Below are positions 20,917 through 32,494 of a stretch of 64,000 nucleotides of DNA, one piece after another (within the stretch, counting starts at the first letter, position 1; each line of letters begins with the position of its first letter). The notes below the pieces were generated by a model. That model was not told the DNA's origin and did no database searches. It worked only from the letters and a program-made list of their open reading frames with translations. Source of the DNA: Berberis thunbergii (lineage: Eukaryota > Streptophyta > Magnoliopsida > Ranunculales > Berberidaceae); the NCBI GenBank assembly GCA_003290165.1, contig QNQO01000600.1, forward strand, positions 62,001 to 126,000, in the 5' to 3' direction. The translations under genes and the position numbers were made by a program.

Positions 20917-21525
20917 CTTGATGTGGGACTATTCAAGCCAACTTCATCCCAACAACCATTCACATAAAGAGGAGAAGATTTTACGACCCGCCTTCATTAA
21001 AGCTCGAGTCATCAGAGGGTATCTACAAAAGGTATAGATGATATTCAAAGATTGGGCAAGTGAAAATCAACATATTAGCATTGAATGCGAAGATAAAATA
21101 GTAATGGAAACTCAATATTAGATTACCGCACGCTTGGCTTTAAGCCACTATTGTAGCAATTGTCATACTTCAAGTAGTCAATCCCCTGCAGAAAGACAAG
21201 GCGTTATTGTATCTGCGGTGCTATAATTGTTGCTATTACCGAGTATTACATGAGAAAGGAGAAACTAGATAAGCCAACATAATAAATGTATATAGGATAA
21301 ACAAATATCCTAAACTATTCCAAGTGATAATTATACCCATGAAGCAGAAGTCTTCGCATCTTGTTCTTCACGGTCCAGGGAGCCTGGCATAGTTCTGCTA
21401 CATGTAAAATGCCTGCAAAGACGGCTGAACAATCACTGAAATGTTTGACAACTCACATTTCTTTCCATAATGGTAAAGCCATTGAATCTCATAGATATGT
21501 ATGTAAAGAGCTCGACTCTGCATCA

Positions 21526-22192
21526 TGTTGGGACAAATACTAATAAAACAATACCAAAAAAATAATTTAAAGCAATAATAAACGAGACACTAAGGTTTAA
21601 GTGAAAAATCATTCAATGTGAAGGGAATCACAGGGCAAATCCGAGAGAATCCACTAATCAAATAAGAAGAAGTATAATAATTTCTCAAACTTTTTGCCTA
21701 AAGCATGAGTAATACAAAGAGTAAATAACACGGGTTACCTCACAACAAATTAACACAAAATCTCCTTCAACTTCTTCTACCAAATCAATCGACAAAACTA
21801 AGTCAATATCACAGCCACGCGTCACACTTTGTCGAACAAAATTGCGCCCAAGAATCAGACACAAAGTCACCATCCACGCGCACACAGCCGCACCAAATAC
21901 CAAAGAGAATAATATATTCTCTGTTGCTTATTCACGCAGCAGCTTCTCTGAAAACAGTATATATAAAACTCTGTTTTATGCACCTATTTATACTTATTTG
22001 CAGCCGCCCAACACCACCTCAAATAGAAATTTGTTTCTATTTAATTAACTAGTTGCCAACTCATTTCTTATTCAAAACAAAAACTCTGTTTTTGTTTCTT
22101 ATTCAAAACATTTTTCCTTATTCAACCAAACTTGAAATTATGCTTGATTAATTACCAAAGTTGGATCCACCTTAATGGGCTGGACCTCATCA
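21526..22192 (-). repeat. 3' LTR of the exon-5 Copia element
   Basis: 667 bp, starting TGATGAGGTCCAGCCC at 22192 and ending CCCAACA at 21526 on the minus strand. It matches 26223-27205 after removal of the nested miniature element. Confidence 0.9.
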
Positions 22193-22549
22193 AATCTCCC
22201 CCTCCAGACCATTAGGGAAGAATCACCACCTAGTCATATTAAGCTAATCCAATGAGTTCTCTACAAAACTCATGTTTTTCTTTTAGAACTATTTTTCATC
22301 ATGTCAGAAGGGTTTTCACTAGTATGAATCTTTGCTACCTAGAAACAATTTTTCTCTAGCACATCACGTATCCAGTGGTAACGTGTATCAATATGCCTGG
22401 TAAGTCCATGGTATGTGGCATTCTTACTCAACTCAGTAGCACTCCGACTATCACAATGCATCACATACTTATTTTGATTCACACCCAGCTCCTTGAGCAA
22501 TATTTTCAACCATAACATTTTTTCCCTGCTTCATTAATGGCAATGTACT

Positions 22550-23500
22550 CGACTCCAGTAGTTGACAAAGCAACACACTTTTGCAATCTGGATTGCCAAA
22601 CTACAACTCCCCTGCAAAAGTGAAAACGTAGCCTGAAGTCGACCTCTTCTTGTCTAAATCACCTGCAAAATTTGCATCTGTGTACCCTTTTAACACAGCT
22701 CCTGAATTACCAAAGCTTAAGCAAAGTTTTCCATTTAACTGTAGCCCAATGTTCTTTTCCTGGATTTTCTGAATACCTAGTCACAATACCGACTGTTTGA
22801 GCAATATCTGGTCTTGTACAAACCATAACATACATCAAACATCCTACAACAGAGGAATATGGAATACCTGACATATGCTTCTTTTCTTCACCAGTACGAG
22901 GAGATAACTTGACACTTAACTTGAAGTGATTAGCAAGTGGAGTACTCACGGGCTTAGCATCATTCATGTTGAACCTTTCAAGTACTTTTTGAACATATTT
23001 TGACAACCACAACTTGTTAATTTTTCTGTACCGTGTAATCTTCATCCCTAGGATGTGTTGAGCTGGCCCCAAGTCTTTCATATCAAAAGAGCTAGACAAA
23101 TCTTTTTTCAACCTGCCAATCATATCAGCATTTTTTCCAACAATTAGCATATCATCAAAATAAATCAAGAGAATAATGAAGCTATCAGCTGAAAAATATC
23201 TGACATAAACACAATGGTCTAGAAGTGTTCTCTTGTAGCCATGTCCTACCATAAAGAAGTCAAACTTCTTATACCACTGTCTCGGAGCCTGTTTCAATCC
23301 ATAAAGGCATTTATTCAATCTGCAAACCATATGTTCTTTCTCTTTCACTTCAAAACCCTCTAGCTGTGCCATGTAAATTTCTTCATGCAAATCCCCATGA
23401 AGAAGTGCAGTTTTGACATCTAACTACTCAATCTCAATATCCAGGCTAGCTGTAAGACTTAACACCACTCTAATGGATGTATTCTTCACCACAAGTGAGA
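22550..23500 (-). pseudogene. Copia reverse transcriptase and RNase H region
   Basis: The RT part includes CRLNKCLYGLKQAPRQWYKK and the catalytic IYFDDMLIVG (Copia YVDDM, here FDD). Further on are DAKPVSTPLANHFKL, the VVGCLMYVMVCTRPDIA block and, at about 22620-22690, an RNase H start YTDADFAGDLDKKRS or close to it. Stops lie between RT and RNase H and within RNase H. It continues upstream into the integrase frame at 23424-24518. Confidence 0.88.
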
Positions 23501-25170
23501 ATATCTCATCAAAATCTATCCCCTTCTTATGCACAAAGCCTTTTACCACTAACCGAGCTTTGTGCTTCACATTCTTTCTATCACCATCCTTTTTTAATTT
23601 GTACACCCATTTGTTCTTCAAAGGTTTTCTACTTTTTGGAATCTCAACTAAATCATAAGTACCATTCTTATGCAAGGAACTCATCTCTTCTTGCATAGCT
23701 TTCATCCAGCTATATTTATCTTTATAATCTAGCACTTCTTGAAAAAAAATTGGTTCACCTTCTTCTATAAAGAAAACATACTCATCATTGAGATACCTCT
23801 TTGAAGGTTGACACTCCCTGGTAGACCTTCTTAATTGAAGCTCTACTATTTCTTGCTGAAGGGGTTGTCTTTCATGCGCAATCTCATCTATTTCTACATG
23901 ATCATCATTAACAACTTCATTTTCTGGCATATGGTCACCAACTATATCATCTGACATCTCTCCCCCATTTTCAACATGCGACAAAGGATAAGGAAGTGGT
24001 GTAAGATCTGCTACCTCATTATTTATCTGCTTGAGCTTTTCAATTTTCTCAAAATCTTCAATGGTATGATCTTCATAAAATACCACATCTCTGGTTCTAA
24101 TAATTTTCTTATTCTTAGAATCCCATAATCTGTAGCCAAACTGCTCATTTTCATTACCAATGAAAATACATGGAGATGCCTTCTCATCAAACTTTAATCT
24201 CTTCTCATTCGGTACATGAACAAATGTTTTACAGCCAAATACCTTCAGATGATAGTATGAACTATCTTTCCCACTCCACACTCTTTCTGGAATGTCACCA
24301 TATAAAGGAAATGAAGAAGATCTGTTGATGAGATAACAAGCTGTACTAGCAGCTTCAGACCATAACTCTTTTGGCAATTTAGCCATACGAAGCATGCATC
24401 TCACATTTTCTACAATAGTTTTGTTCATTCTTTTTGCTACCTCCTTATGTTGTGGAGTGTCAGCTACCAAACTTACTACAATAAGCTTTAAATTCTTTTG
24501 ATGTGTACTCATCACCATTATTACTGCGGAGACACTTTAAAACTCTACCTGTTTTTCTTTCAACCTTGGCATGAAACTGCTGGAATAGCTGAAAAACCTG
24601 GTCCTTAGATCTGAGAAAATATATCCACGCCTTTCTTGATGCATCATCAATAAATGTCAAGAAATATCTACTACAACCAATAAAATCTACTTCAATGGGT
24701 CCACAAACATCAGTGTAAACCAAATCTAACAAGCCATATTTTCTTTTTGTTGATCTACGAAATGCAACTCTATGATGTTTACCAAATAAACAATAATCAC
24801 AGGGGTTAAGAGGAGTACCTTTTAAGGAGGGAATTAATTTCTTCTTTTCTAAGAGTTGCATACCTTTTTCACTCATGTGTGCAAGTTTCCTATGCCACAA
24901 GTTTGTAGAAGAACCATCTTCAGCTGCATTCAAACCAGTCTTACACAATTTCACCCGAGTCTTGTATAGTTTTCAACATGCCTTACCCTTTGCCACAACA
25001 AGTGAACCTTTGGTAAACTTCCATGCACCATTACCAAAATAATTAATATACCCTTGTTTATCCAAAACAAGTCCAAAAATCAGGTTCAAACGAAGATCGG
25101 GAACATGACGTACATCTTTCAAAGTCAACGTGCACCCCGTATTAGTCTGAACACACATCACCTATTCCCA
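23424..25170 (-). pseudogene. Copia integrase region
   Basis: From 24954 downwards: the GAG-preintegrase zinc motif LWHRKLAHMSEKGMQLL, CDYCLFGKHHRVAF, then LLDLVYTDVCGPIEV and FLTFIDDASRKAWIYFL, the start of the catalytic core. The frame shifts at about 24470-24500 and continues with NKTIVENVRCMLRMA, LPKELWSEAASTACYLINRS, and the integrase C-terminal VFGCKTFVHVPNEKR. It runs on into the RT start (KARLVVKGF). At 25161-24973, CTLTLKDVRHVPDLRLNLI is the protease-to-integrase linker. Confidence 0.88.
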
Positions 25171-25399
25171 CTATTTTAGAGTTGCTATTGTTTCCCAACT
25201 TTACACAGCCAAAATCTCCTGCTCTATAAGAAGTGAAATAGTCTTTCCTTGGGGTTGCATGATAAGATGCACCAGTATCAATAATTCATTCGCTTCCTTC
25301 ATTTGCAATACGCAAACATTCACCTTCGCCATACAAAAGAGCCACGGGTTCATCAGTAACAGTAGCTGTAGCTTTTTTACTGTCACCATTATTCACTTT

Positions 25400-26180
25400 T
25401 CCCTTTTTCAAATCTCTTTTGTAACTATAACATTGTTTTCTGAAATGGCCTGGTTTACCACAATAATGACACTTAAAACTTCTATCTCTTGACTTTTATC
25501 TCTCTCTTGACTTATCACGGTTCTTATCATAACCATGATATTTCTTATATTTTTCTCTCCCCCTGTTTTCAGTCACAAGTGCTTGGGAATGATCAGTACT
25601 AGCAGACTTCCTTCTAGTCTCTTCATTAAATAAACTATCGGTAACCAACTCCATGGTAAGTTGTCCATTCAGTGTCGAATTACTAACCGACACCACTAAT
25701 GTTTCCGAACTATCTGGTAATGAGCTAAGAAGTAATAGTGCTTGCATTTCATCATCTAACACCATCTTCATGTTGGACAACTGATTCACCACACTTTGCA
25801 CCTCATTTAAGTGCTCAGCAATAGAACTACCTTCCTTGAATCTCAAGTTCACTAACTTCCTGATCAAGAAGGCCTTGTTTGCAGCGGTTTTTCTTTCATA
25901 TAAATTCTGGAGTTTGGTTTAAAGAGCATGTGCAGACGTCTTAGTTGACACATGATGAAATACCAAATCATCTAACTATTGCCTGATGTGACCAATAGTC
26001 TTTCTGATTAATTTTTTCCACTCTTCTTCTGACATATCCTTAGGTTTAGCTGCATCTCCCTCAATTGGAGGGTACAAATCCTTACAGTATAATATGTCTT
26101 CCATCTTGGCTTTTCAAATAACATAGTTTGGGCCATTAAGACTAATCATCTTTGCATTGTTGTTATTCTCCATGTCAACT
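25400..26180 (-). pseudogene. gag: Copia gag with CCHC zinc knuckle
   Basis: It starts MENNNNAKMISLNGPNYVI at about 26172, then a stop, KAKMEDILYCKDLYPPIEGD and KAFLIRKLVNLRFKEGSSIA. Further on are the EHLNEVQSVVNQL block and the zinc knuckle CHYCGKPGHFRKQC at about 25430-25470. It is a plant Copia gag of the UBN2 type. At least three in-frame stops are visible. Confidence 0.87.
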
Positions 26181-26208
26181 CTCTTAATTGACAATCTCCC
26201 AACAATTG

Positions 26209-26220
26209 CTCTGATACCAC
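26209..26220 (-). other. Copia primer-binding site
   Basis: TGGTATCAGAGC on the minus strand, directly after the 5' LTR end CCCAACAAAG. It is complementary to the 3' end of initiator methionine tRNA, the usual Copia primer. Confidence 0.9.
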
Positions 26221-26222
26221 TT

Positions 26223-27205
26223 TGTTGGGACAAATACCAATAAAACAATACTAAGGAAATAATATAAAGATTTAATAAACGAGACACCAAGATTTACATG
26301 GAAAACCCTACAATGTGAAGAAAAAAATCACGGGGCAAATCCGAGAGAATTCACTAATCAAATAAGAAGTACAATAATTTCTCAAGCTTTTTGCCCAAAG
26401 CTTGAGTAATATAAGGAGTAAATAACACGGGTTACCTCACAACAAATTAACCCAAAAGCTCCTTCAACTTCTTCTACCAAATCAATCAACAAAACTAAGT
26501 AGATATCGCAGCCACGTGTCACACTTTGTCGCACAAAGTCGCGCCCAAAGAATCAAACACAAAGTCACCGCCCACGCGCACACAGCGGCACCAAACACCA
26601 AAGAGAATACTATGTTCTATGTTGTTTATTCACGCAGCAGCTTCTCAGAAAAAACTCTATATAAAACTATGTTTTATGCACCTATTTATACTTATTTGCA
26701 GCCGCCCAACACCGCCTTAAATAGAACTTTGTTTATATTTAATTAACCAGCTGCCAACTAATTCCTTATTCAAAACAAAAGCTCTGTTTTTGTTTTTTTA
26801 TTGAAAACATATTTCCTTATTCAACCAAATTTAAAATTATATTTGATTAATCACTACACCATATTGGCATTTTTGTAACAACCCCTAAAATAGTATCACT
26901 TTTGAAGTGTAACAATTCACCTAACAACTTTACACATTTTCACAAACAAAATGATACAATAATAGTATCACCATGAAGAGTATGATTACAAAAGTGATAC
27001 TATTCATGGTGATCCAACTTATTGTATCATTTTTTTTGTGTTACTGTTTTTCATTTTTTTTAACTAAATTTAGTTTTGATTTGAAATTGTTTAGTGAATT
27101 GTAACATCTCAAAAGTGATACTGTTTTGAGAGTTGCTACAAAAGTGTCAATTTGGTGTAGTGAATTACCAAAGTTGAATCCACCCTAATGAACTGAACCT
27201 CAACA
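26223..27205 (-). repeat. 5' LTR of the exon-5 Copia element
   Basis: 983 bp. Without the 311-bp nested element and its 3-bp duplication it is 669 bp, close to the 667-bp 3' LTR. It starts TGTTGAGG at 27205 and ends CCCAACA at 26223. Confidence 0.9.
26852..27162. mobile_element. Miniature CACTA element (311 bp) nested in the Copia 5' LTR
   Basis: It starts CACTACACCATATTGGCA and ends CAATTTGGTGTAGTG, perfect CACTA termini. The 3-bp target duplication AAT is at 26849-26851 and 27163-27165. The inverted arms extend for roughly 70 bp (CAGTATCACTTTTGA-like blocks on both sides), so the element can fold into a long hairpin. It has no coding capacity. The 3' LTR of the same Copia lacks it, so it inserted after the Copia. 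Confidence 0.95.
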
Positions 27206-28053
27206 CATCTGAGTAGATTCCAAGCATTAGTCCCTTGCTGTGAACATAGTCAGCCAGAGCTTTGATCCCCGACCGAAAAGTAGACTTCTTAGGCACTAGA
27301 TTACCCTGAATTGAAATCCAACTTTTCAACAGTCAAATATATACTCAAGTGTCTGATTAAGGAAGATAACTAGTTTACACTGAAGTTGTGCAAATTCATC
27401 TACTAGTATTGTTGTCTGAGGTTCTCTCAAGTCTTATATACTGCTATGTTCTTTGCTATGCCCTTAAAAACTTAAATAGTTGTTCAGGTCACAAGGACAT
27501 ATCAAACTCTACCCTTTTCTCGTGTCCTTATAAGGTTATAAATGCATTAAAAAAAGTCAAGAAAAAATGTGAACACTAGCCGAACCTTGTTGTCACGGTT
27601 CAACTCAGCCCAGCAATCATCTACAACAAATGAAGAAACCATTCAATTGATTTTCAACAATTAAAGTGGCATGTTTATCTAGAAGAGAAACAAAAATGAG
27701 AAATGGAAAGAGAGCATTAGATTAGCTATATTGACATAATGATATCCAAGCTTTGCATGACCAGTTGTTATAAAAGCATCAGCTGTTAACAATGCCAATG
27801 CACAATTACTCAAATTGTTGGACCATCAATGACATTGAGCTTTATTGAAAATTTTACTTCATCGAGTTCTCAAATTTAAAACTCAACCAAAAACAACTTT
27901 ATTATCCTAGCAAGTGAGGTGAGATGAAGATGGAAACCATCTCTAAATAAGACACCTGTTTCTCGGATCATCTTCTCGTCAATCTTGCAACCGAAATGAT
28001 TCCAACTGTTCCATCTGAATTCAAGACTGTGGTTACATTTGAATATCAAAACA

Positions 28054-28163
28054 GAACTCCTATGTCTTACCCAAATAGGTAATTAATAGATCAGTAAGAA
28101 CTTCAAAAAGAATAATTGATTTTTAGTGAACATGAACTCCTATGTCTTACCCAAATAGGTAAT
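28054..28163. repeat. Short direct repeat in intron 1
   Basis: GAACTCCTATGTCTTACCCA, continuing AATAGGTAAT, occurs at 28054-28083 and again at 28134-28163, 80 bp apart. It is an intronic local duplication. Confidence 0.9.
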
Positions 28164-28561
28164 AATTATATACATAAAAAACATCCACCTTGTCTGAAAT
28201 TTTCTAGTTTGTGCCAACAATTTGAGTTTAAAAGTAAAATGTGAAATGGATACGTGGTATAAAAAATTTCAACTTAGGATATCCATTTTTCTTGGGCTAT
28301 AGATAACAAAATGAGCTCAAAAGTTCGTGGGGGTGATCTACAATGATCGATTTAAATCAACGGATAAGTAAAGTAATTAAGAGGTCTTTAATTGCAACAT
28401 CAATGATCTACAATGATCATAATGCAACTTCAACTGTCCTAATCGCAAAACAGTCCATGGAACAGCTCCAACTTGATCTTCAATAGCACCCACTGGATCC
28501 AGATATTGCCTTTCAGGAAAAAGCAGCAGTAAAGCAGTATGCGATAGCGTCTAGAAGTGAA

Positions 28562-30985
28562 GTGTCCGAGGCTATGCAAAAGGCAAAAGCGAGGCACATG
28601 AAAGAGGGGGACGAGAACGTGGCCTATTTTCACAACTATCTCAGAGAGAGGCGATCCAAGAATAAGATCCTATCTATATACAACTCAGAAAACGAGAAGC
28701 TCGAGAATATAGATGATATCAGTGAAGAATGTGTTAGCTATTTCCAAGACATTTTTGGTGGAATGCATGAGCAGTATGATCCTTTAATCATCGACAATCT
28801 GGACGTGAGAAATATGGTGTCCGACGAAGAATCAAATGACCTTGTGCAACCTGTTACTAGGAATGAGATCACTGAAGCCCTGGCCTCCATCGACTCTAAC
28901 AAAGCACCAGGCCCGGATGGGTTCTCCTCCTTGTTCTTCAAATCAGCATGGAGAATCATAGGAGACAATTTCGTGAAAGCCATTAATAATTTCTTCAGAA
29001 GTAGCAGAATGCTTGGTGAGGTAAATACCACATGTCACATTAATTCCTAAAGTTACTAATGTGTCCTACTTTAGTGATTTCAGGCCTATATCTTGTTGTA
29101 ATGTCATGTACAAGAATATCACCAAAATCATGATGAACATAATGAAAAAAGTGATCCGGCGGCTCGTCAGCATTCATCAAGGGCAGATACATACATGACA
29201 ACATCATGCTCGCTCATGAGCTTGTGAAATTATCATCGCGACAAGGGCCTGCCTAGGTGTGCGGCGAAAATTGATTTGAGAAAAGCATACGATACCATCA
29301 GGTGGGACTCTATCACTCATATAATGCGCAAAATGCACTTCCATGAGCAATTTATCAGACGGGTCAGTGTGTGCATCTCTACTCCCAGATTCTCTATACT
29401 TATTAATGGCTCCCCCAAGGGATTTATAAAAGGGGGAAGAGGAATAAGGCAAGGTTGTCCTATGTCACCATACATCTTTGTCCTTGTCATGGAGATATTC
29501 AGCTTATTGCTCGAACAAAAGATCCATGAGGGCACCTACACGCTGCATCCAAAATGCCATGATCCGAGACTCACCCACCTTTCGTTTGCAGATGATCTCA
29601 TGGTCTTCTTTCGTGGTGACCACACCTTGGTCACTGCCCTCGCGGAGACGTTAAAAATCTTCACAACATGTACGGGACTGGCAGTTAACAACTCCAAGAG
29701 TAGCTTGTACACAGCTGAGATTCCTCGCACGGAGAAGCAGCTCATCACTGGCACACTACGTTTCAATACAGAGCGACTTCCAGTGTGATACCTAGGCCTC
29801 CCGCTTATCTCCACTCGATTATCTTATACTGATTGCATACCACTGATTGAAAGAATGTGCAAACGAGTGTCATCATGGAAAAATAGAGCTCTATCCTTTG
29901 CTGGGAGGGTCATTCTAATAAAAGCAGTATTAAATAGCTTCCATATTTCCTGGTCATCTTGCTATGTGCTTCCCAAGGCAGTCATCAATGATCTCAATGC
30001 AGTGATACACAACTTCTTATGGTCAGCCACAAACTCTCTCATCAAGACGCCATTGGTAGCTTGGACAAAGATATGTCACTCGTACAAGGAAGGAGGGCTG
30101 GGTATCAGATGCATCGTAACCACAAACCAGGTAGCCATGACAAAACATGTGTGGAGTATTGTATCCAACAAGGACAACCTCTGGGTTCAATGGGTGTGGA
30201 AAAACCTGATAAAAGAGAAAGATTTCTAGCTCATGCCAGTCCCAAAAGATTGCTCTTGGTGCTGGAAACATGTTCTCGAAGCCAGACCGAAAGCGAGTTC
30301 GCTCATTAAGCACCTCATAGGGGATGGAGAAGACACTAGTTTGTGGAAAGATCTTTGGCACCCATTCAGGATCCTAATGAGCCGGTTCCCGCAACACCTA
30401 GTGTATGACTCTCTACTGCACAAGGATGCCAAAGTAAGCTTGCTCATTAGATCAGGTAACTGGGAGGCGCCTGATCACGTCCGAGCAGCTGTCAATGAGA
30501 TTTTTTATGAACTCCCAACAGTTGAGTTAGATACAAACTGCAAGGATGAAGTTGCATGGATAGGGGGTACCGACGGTGAGTTTTCAAATCAGAGTGCATA
30601 CCACTCCTTGCGACACCGTGCAGTCCAAGTGTCGTAGGCCAGATTAGTATGGTTTAAAGGGAGAATTCTTCGGCACAACTTTATTACCTGGCTCACTATG
30701 CTGAAAGCGCTGAAAACACAGGATAAATTGAGGACCTGGAAGCAATCGGATCGACCAGTATGTTGCTTCTGTTATGATAATGAAGAAAATGAGGAGCACC
30801 TTTTATTCGAATGTTGGTACCCAAAGCTGGTTTGGTCGTACTTACTGCATTATTTGGGCTACGATCATCAACCTATGACTTGGGATCAGGAGGTCCATTG
30901 GTGTCTTCAGCATTTCACAGGCACCTCAGTTTGCACTCTAGTTAAGAAACTGGCCTTTAATGCCACCATTTACAATGTCTGGTAG
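28562..30985 (+). pseudogene. LINE ORF2 reverse transcriptase, broken
   Basis: Pieces in order: 28562-29050 (KARHMKEGDENVAYFHNYL, TRNEITEALASIDSNKAPGP), 29276-29788 (RKAYDTIRWDS, RGIRQGCPMSPYIFVL, THLSFADDLMVFF), 29855-30229 (SWKNRALSFAGRVILIKAVL), 30233-30637 and 30698-30985 (zf-RVT, CCFCYDNEENEEHLLFEC). The FADD motif is the YxDD catalytic box. Stops at about 29050, 29788, 30229 and 30638 break the frame. Confidence 0.88.
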
Positions 30986-31048
30986 GAAAGAAATAGACGC
31001 ATCTTCCAAGCAAAAAGAGTCGTCGTCCTTGCACTAATCAAGCGAATA

Positions 31049-31672
31049 GTGGAGGATGTGCGGCTACGACTGGCTGTCCTTGACTTGAAAGAAGAACACA
31101 ATGCAGTGACCTCTGCATTCTGTGATAGGTGGCGGCTCTCCATTACACTAGAACTAAGGCCACCATCCTTACACTCTTGGGTCAGACCTGACCTCAATTG
31201 CTATATGATCAATTCAGATGGCTCGTTAGGCGAATCGAGAGGAGGCTACGGTGCACTCATGAGGGACCACTACGGGACAGTTATCTGTGCTGCTTCAGGA
31301 TCGCAAGATGCAAAGACAATGCTACTGCATGAACTGCAGGGAGTCGAATTAGGACTCAAACTAGCCATAAAGCATGGCCTATGCAATGTAACATGTTGCA
31401 TGGACTCCCTGAGTGCCTACACATATCTGACCACGAGTAAGATTCCACCTTGGGAGGCTAGGCACACTGTACGACGAATTCAGCGAATGATCAAGGAATT
31501 CGACCACCACAGATTTATGCATGTTGTTCGGGAGACCAACCATGCAGCCGACAAACTTGCAAGCTTGCTACCCAATGTAGAGTTTCTTGAGATTACACCA
31601 AGCTCATTCGCCGAGGACCTTAAAAAAATCATTTTTGATGATGCTCATGGTAGGAAATATACTAGAATGTGA
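31049..31672 (+). pseudogene. LINE RNase H domain
   Basis: The open frame includes NSDGSLGESRGGYGALMRDH (first catalytic Asp), HELQGVELGLKLAI (catalytic Glu), CCMDSLSAYTYL (Asp) and ETNHAADKLASLLPN (final Asp region). It ends in TPSSFAEDLKKI before TGA. This is an RVT_3-type RNase H as in plant L1-like LINEs. It is open in itself but detached from a working RT. Confidence 0.88.
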
Positions 31673-32486
31673 GAATGTAACATGATTCCTTCTTTAGTAG
31701 TCTGGGGAGCCCATTTAAACCCCGCGCTTGCCTTTCAAAAAAAAAAAAAAAAAACATCAAAATGACTATTAAATAGAATAGAGGTGCACTGCTGTCATTC
31801 TAAATATATCTGAGACTGGTTTTTCAGTCCTGAGTAGGAGCAGTTTAGTGCTCTTATCTGTTACTTGAAAACAACGAAACTTCTGAAAGTCATTGCAATG
31901 AGCATCTATTAATTAAGGTGCACATGAGATGAGATGCTGAATAATTATTAATAAATAAAGATATGGATCAAATTAATTAAACATACATAGAGATCCCACA
32001 GGACGGGATCTGAAAACAATATCTAGATTAAAAAAACACATTTACCCAATTATCTTCTTATCACACAATGCATATTTTTTATGTTATGGAGATGGATTTT
32101 TATTGCAGTAATCCTGACCACTCATGAATCTAAAGTAAAATGGATTTTAATACAATAACTGAAGTCGAAATTTAGAGAGAGAGATAGTTACCGCATGGGA
32201 GGTGTGTTAGCCAGACCATTAGTAAGCAGATTCCTCCTATTGCTTTCTGCATGCTTCATCTTGTTATTGGATTCTATTGAAGCAGAAACAAGCAACAACA
32301 GACTAAACAAGACAAGTATAAATGAAGAAGCGCGCGATTTCATCTCCATACTATCTATACTCTTTCTACACGACCAATAGAAGCAAGCTAGTGAAGTAAA
32401 ATCTTCACTCTACAATTCACAATACTCGCTCAGTCTGCCATACTTGAACAACGACTGCTCTCTTAACATACGAGTCTAATCCTCTC

Positions 32487-32494
32487 TATTTATA
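32487..32494 (-). promoter_or_regulatory. TATA box of the alpha-galactosidase gene
   Basis: On the minus strand, ATCTATAAATAGAGAGG (TATAAATA at 32494-32487) lies about 138 bp upstream of the ATG at 32349. This allows a transcription start near 32455 and a 5' leader of about 100 nt. An in-frame TAG lies upstream of the ATG, and no upstream ATG in that frame intervenes. The LINE at 32666-37505 begins about 170 bp upstream. Confidence 0.65.

Larger units (their letters stand above)
21526..27205 (-). mobile_element. Copia retrotransposon inside alpha-galactosidase exon 5
   Basis: LTRs: 27205-26223 (5', enlarged by a nested element) and 22192-21526 (3', 667 bp), ending CCCAACA. The primer site TGGTATCAGAGC is at 26220-26209 and the polypurine tract GGAGGGGGAGAT is next to 22193. 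Flanks AGATG (27210-27206) and TGATG (21525-21521, minus strand) are a target duplication with one change. Order gag, protease, integrase, RT, RNase H fits Copia, and the protein resembles TNT1-94-like polyproteins. Several stops and frameshifts are present, so it is inactive. It splits the YSDA codons of exon 5. Confidence 0.93.
28407..31755 (+). mobile_element. 5'-truncated LINE in alpha-galactosidase intron 1
   Basis: It carries most of LINE ORF2 after the endonuclease: the linker (EKAAVKQYAIASRSEVSEAM), RT (APGPDGFSSLFFKSAWRII, then FADDLMVFF at about 29585), a zinc-like region and RNase H ending at 31672. A poly(A) tail of about 18 A is at 31738-31754. A probable imperfect target duplication is AACATCAATGA (28396-28406) versus AACATCAAAATGA (31753-31765). 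It is closely related to the LINE at 37589-43573 (both end TPSSFAxDLK). The frame is broken several times. It runs antisense to the alpha-galactosidase gene and lengthens intron 1. Confidence 0.9.
17709..32349 (-). pseudogene. AGAL: Alpha-galactosidase (GH27) gene, 15 exons, disrupted
   Basis: Exons on the minus strand: 32349-32192 (signal peptide, NGLANTPPM), 28014-27956 (WNSWNHFGCKIDEKMI), 27782-27726, 27620-27586 (DDCWAE), 27305-27206 continued at 21520-21517, 21412-21337 (TMPGS, EEQDAKT), 21185-21127 (YLKYDNC with the nucleophile Asp), 21022-20957, 19104-19017, 18855-18791, 18683-18601 ([12 protein letters not shown]), 18502-18412 (APLLIGCDV), 18315-18266, about 18027-17902, and 17801-17709 (HSCKLYILKPIS, stop). 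The order matches plant AGAL3-like enzymes that remove terminal alpha-galactose in the secretory pathway or cell wall. Defects: Gly to Arg at PPMR, intron-3 donor CT instead of GT, Copia inside exon 5, 4 extra bases and a stop in exon 9 next to the acid/base site, and the start of exon 14 replaced by a MITE. Confidence 0.93.

Noticed and set aside
26209..26220. Possible tRNA gene fragment (methionine tRNA-like sequence)
   Set aside because: Only 12 bases match, and they sit next to an LTR, so this is the Copia primer-binding site.
28335..28425. Repeated GATCTACAATGATC near the LINE start as an alternative target duplication
   Set aside because: Both copies lie on the same side of the LINE, so they cannot be its flanking duplication.
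32195..32380. Plus-strand open frame with a signal-peptide-like start
   Set aside because: It is the antisense of exon 1 of the alpha-galactosidase gene, whose own signal peptide is read on the minus strand with a matching downstream gene and TATA box.
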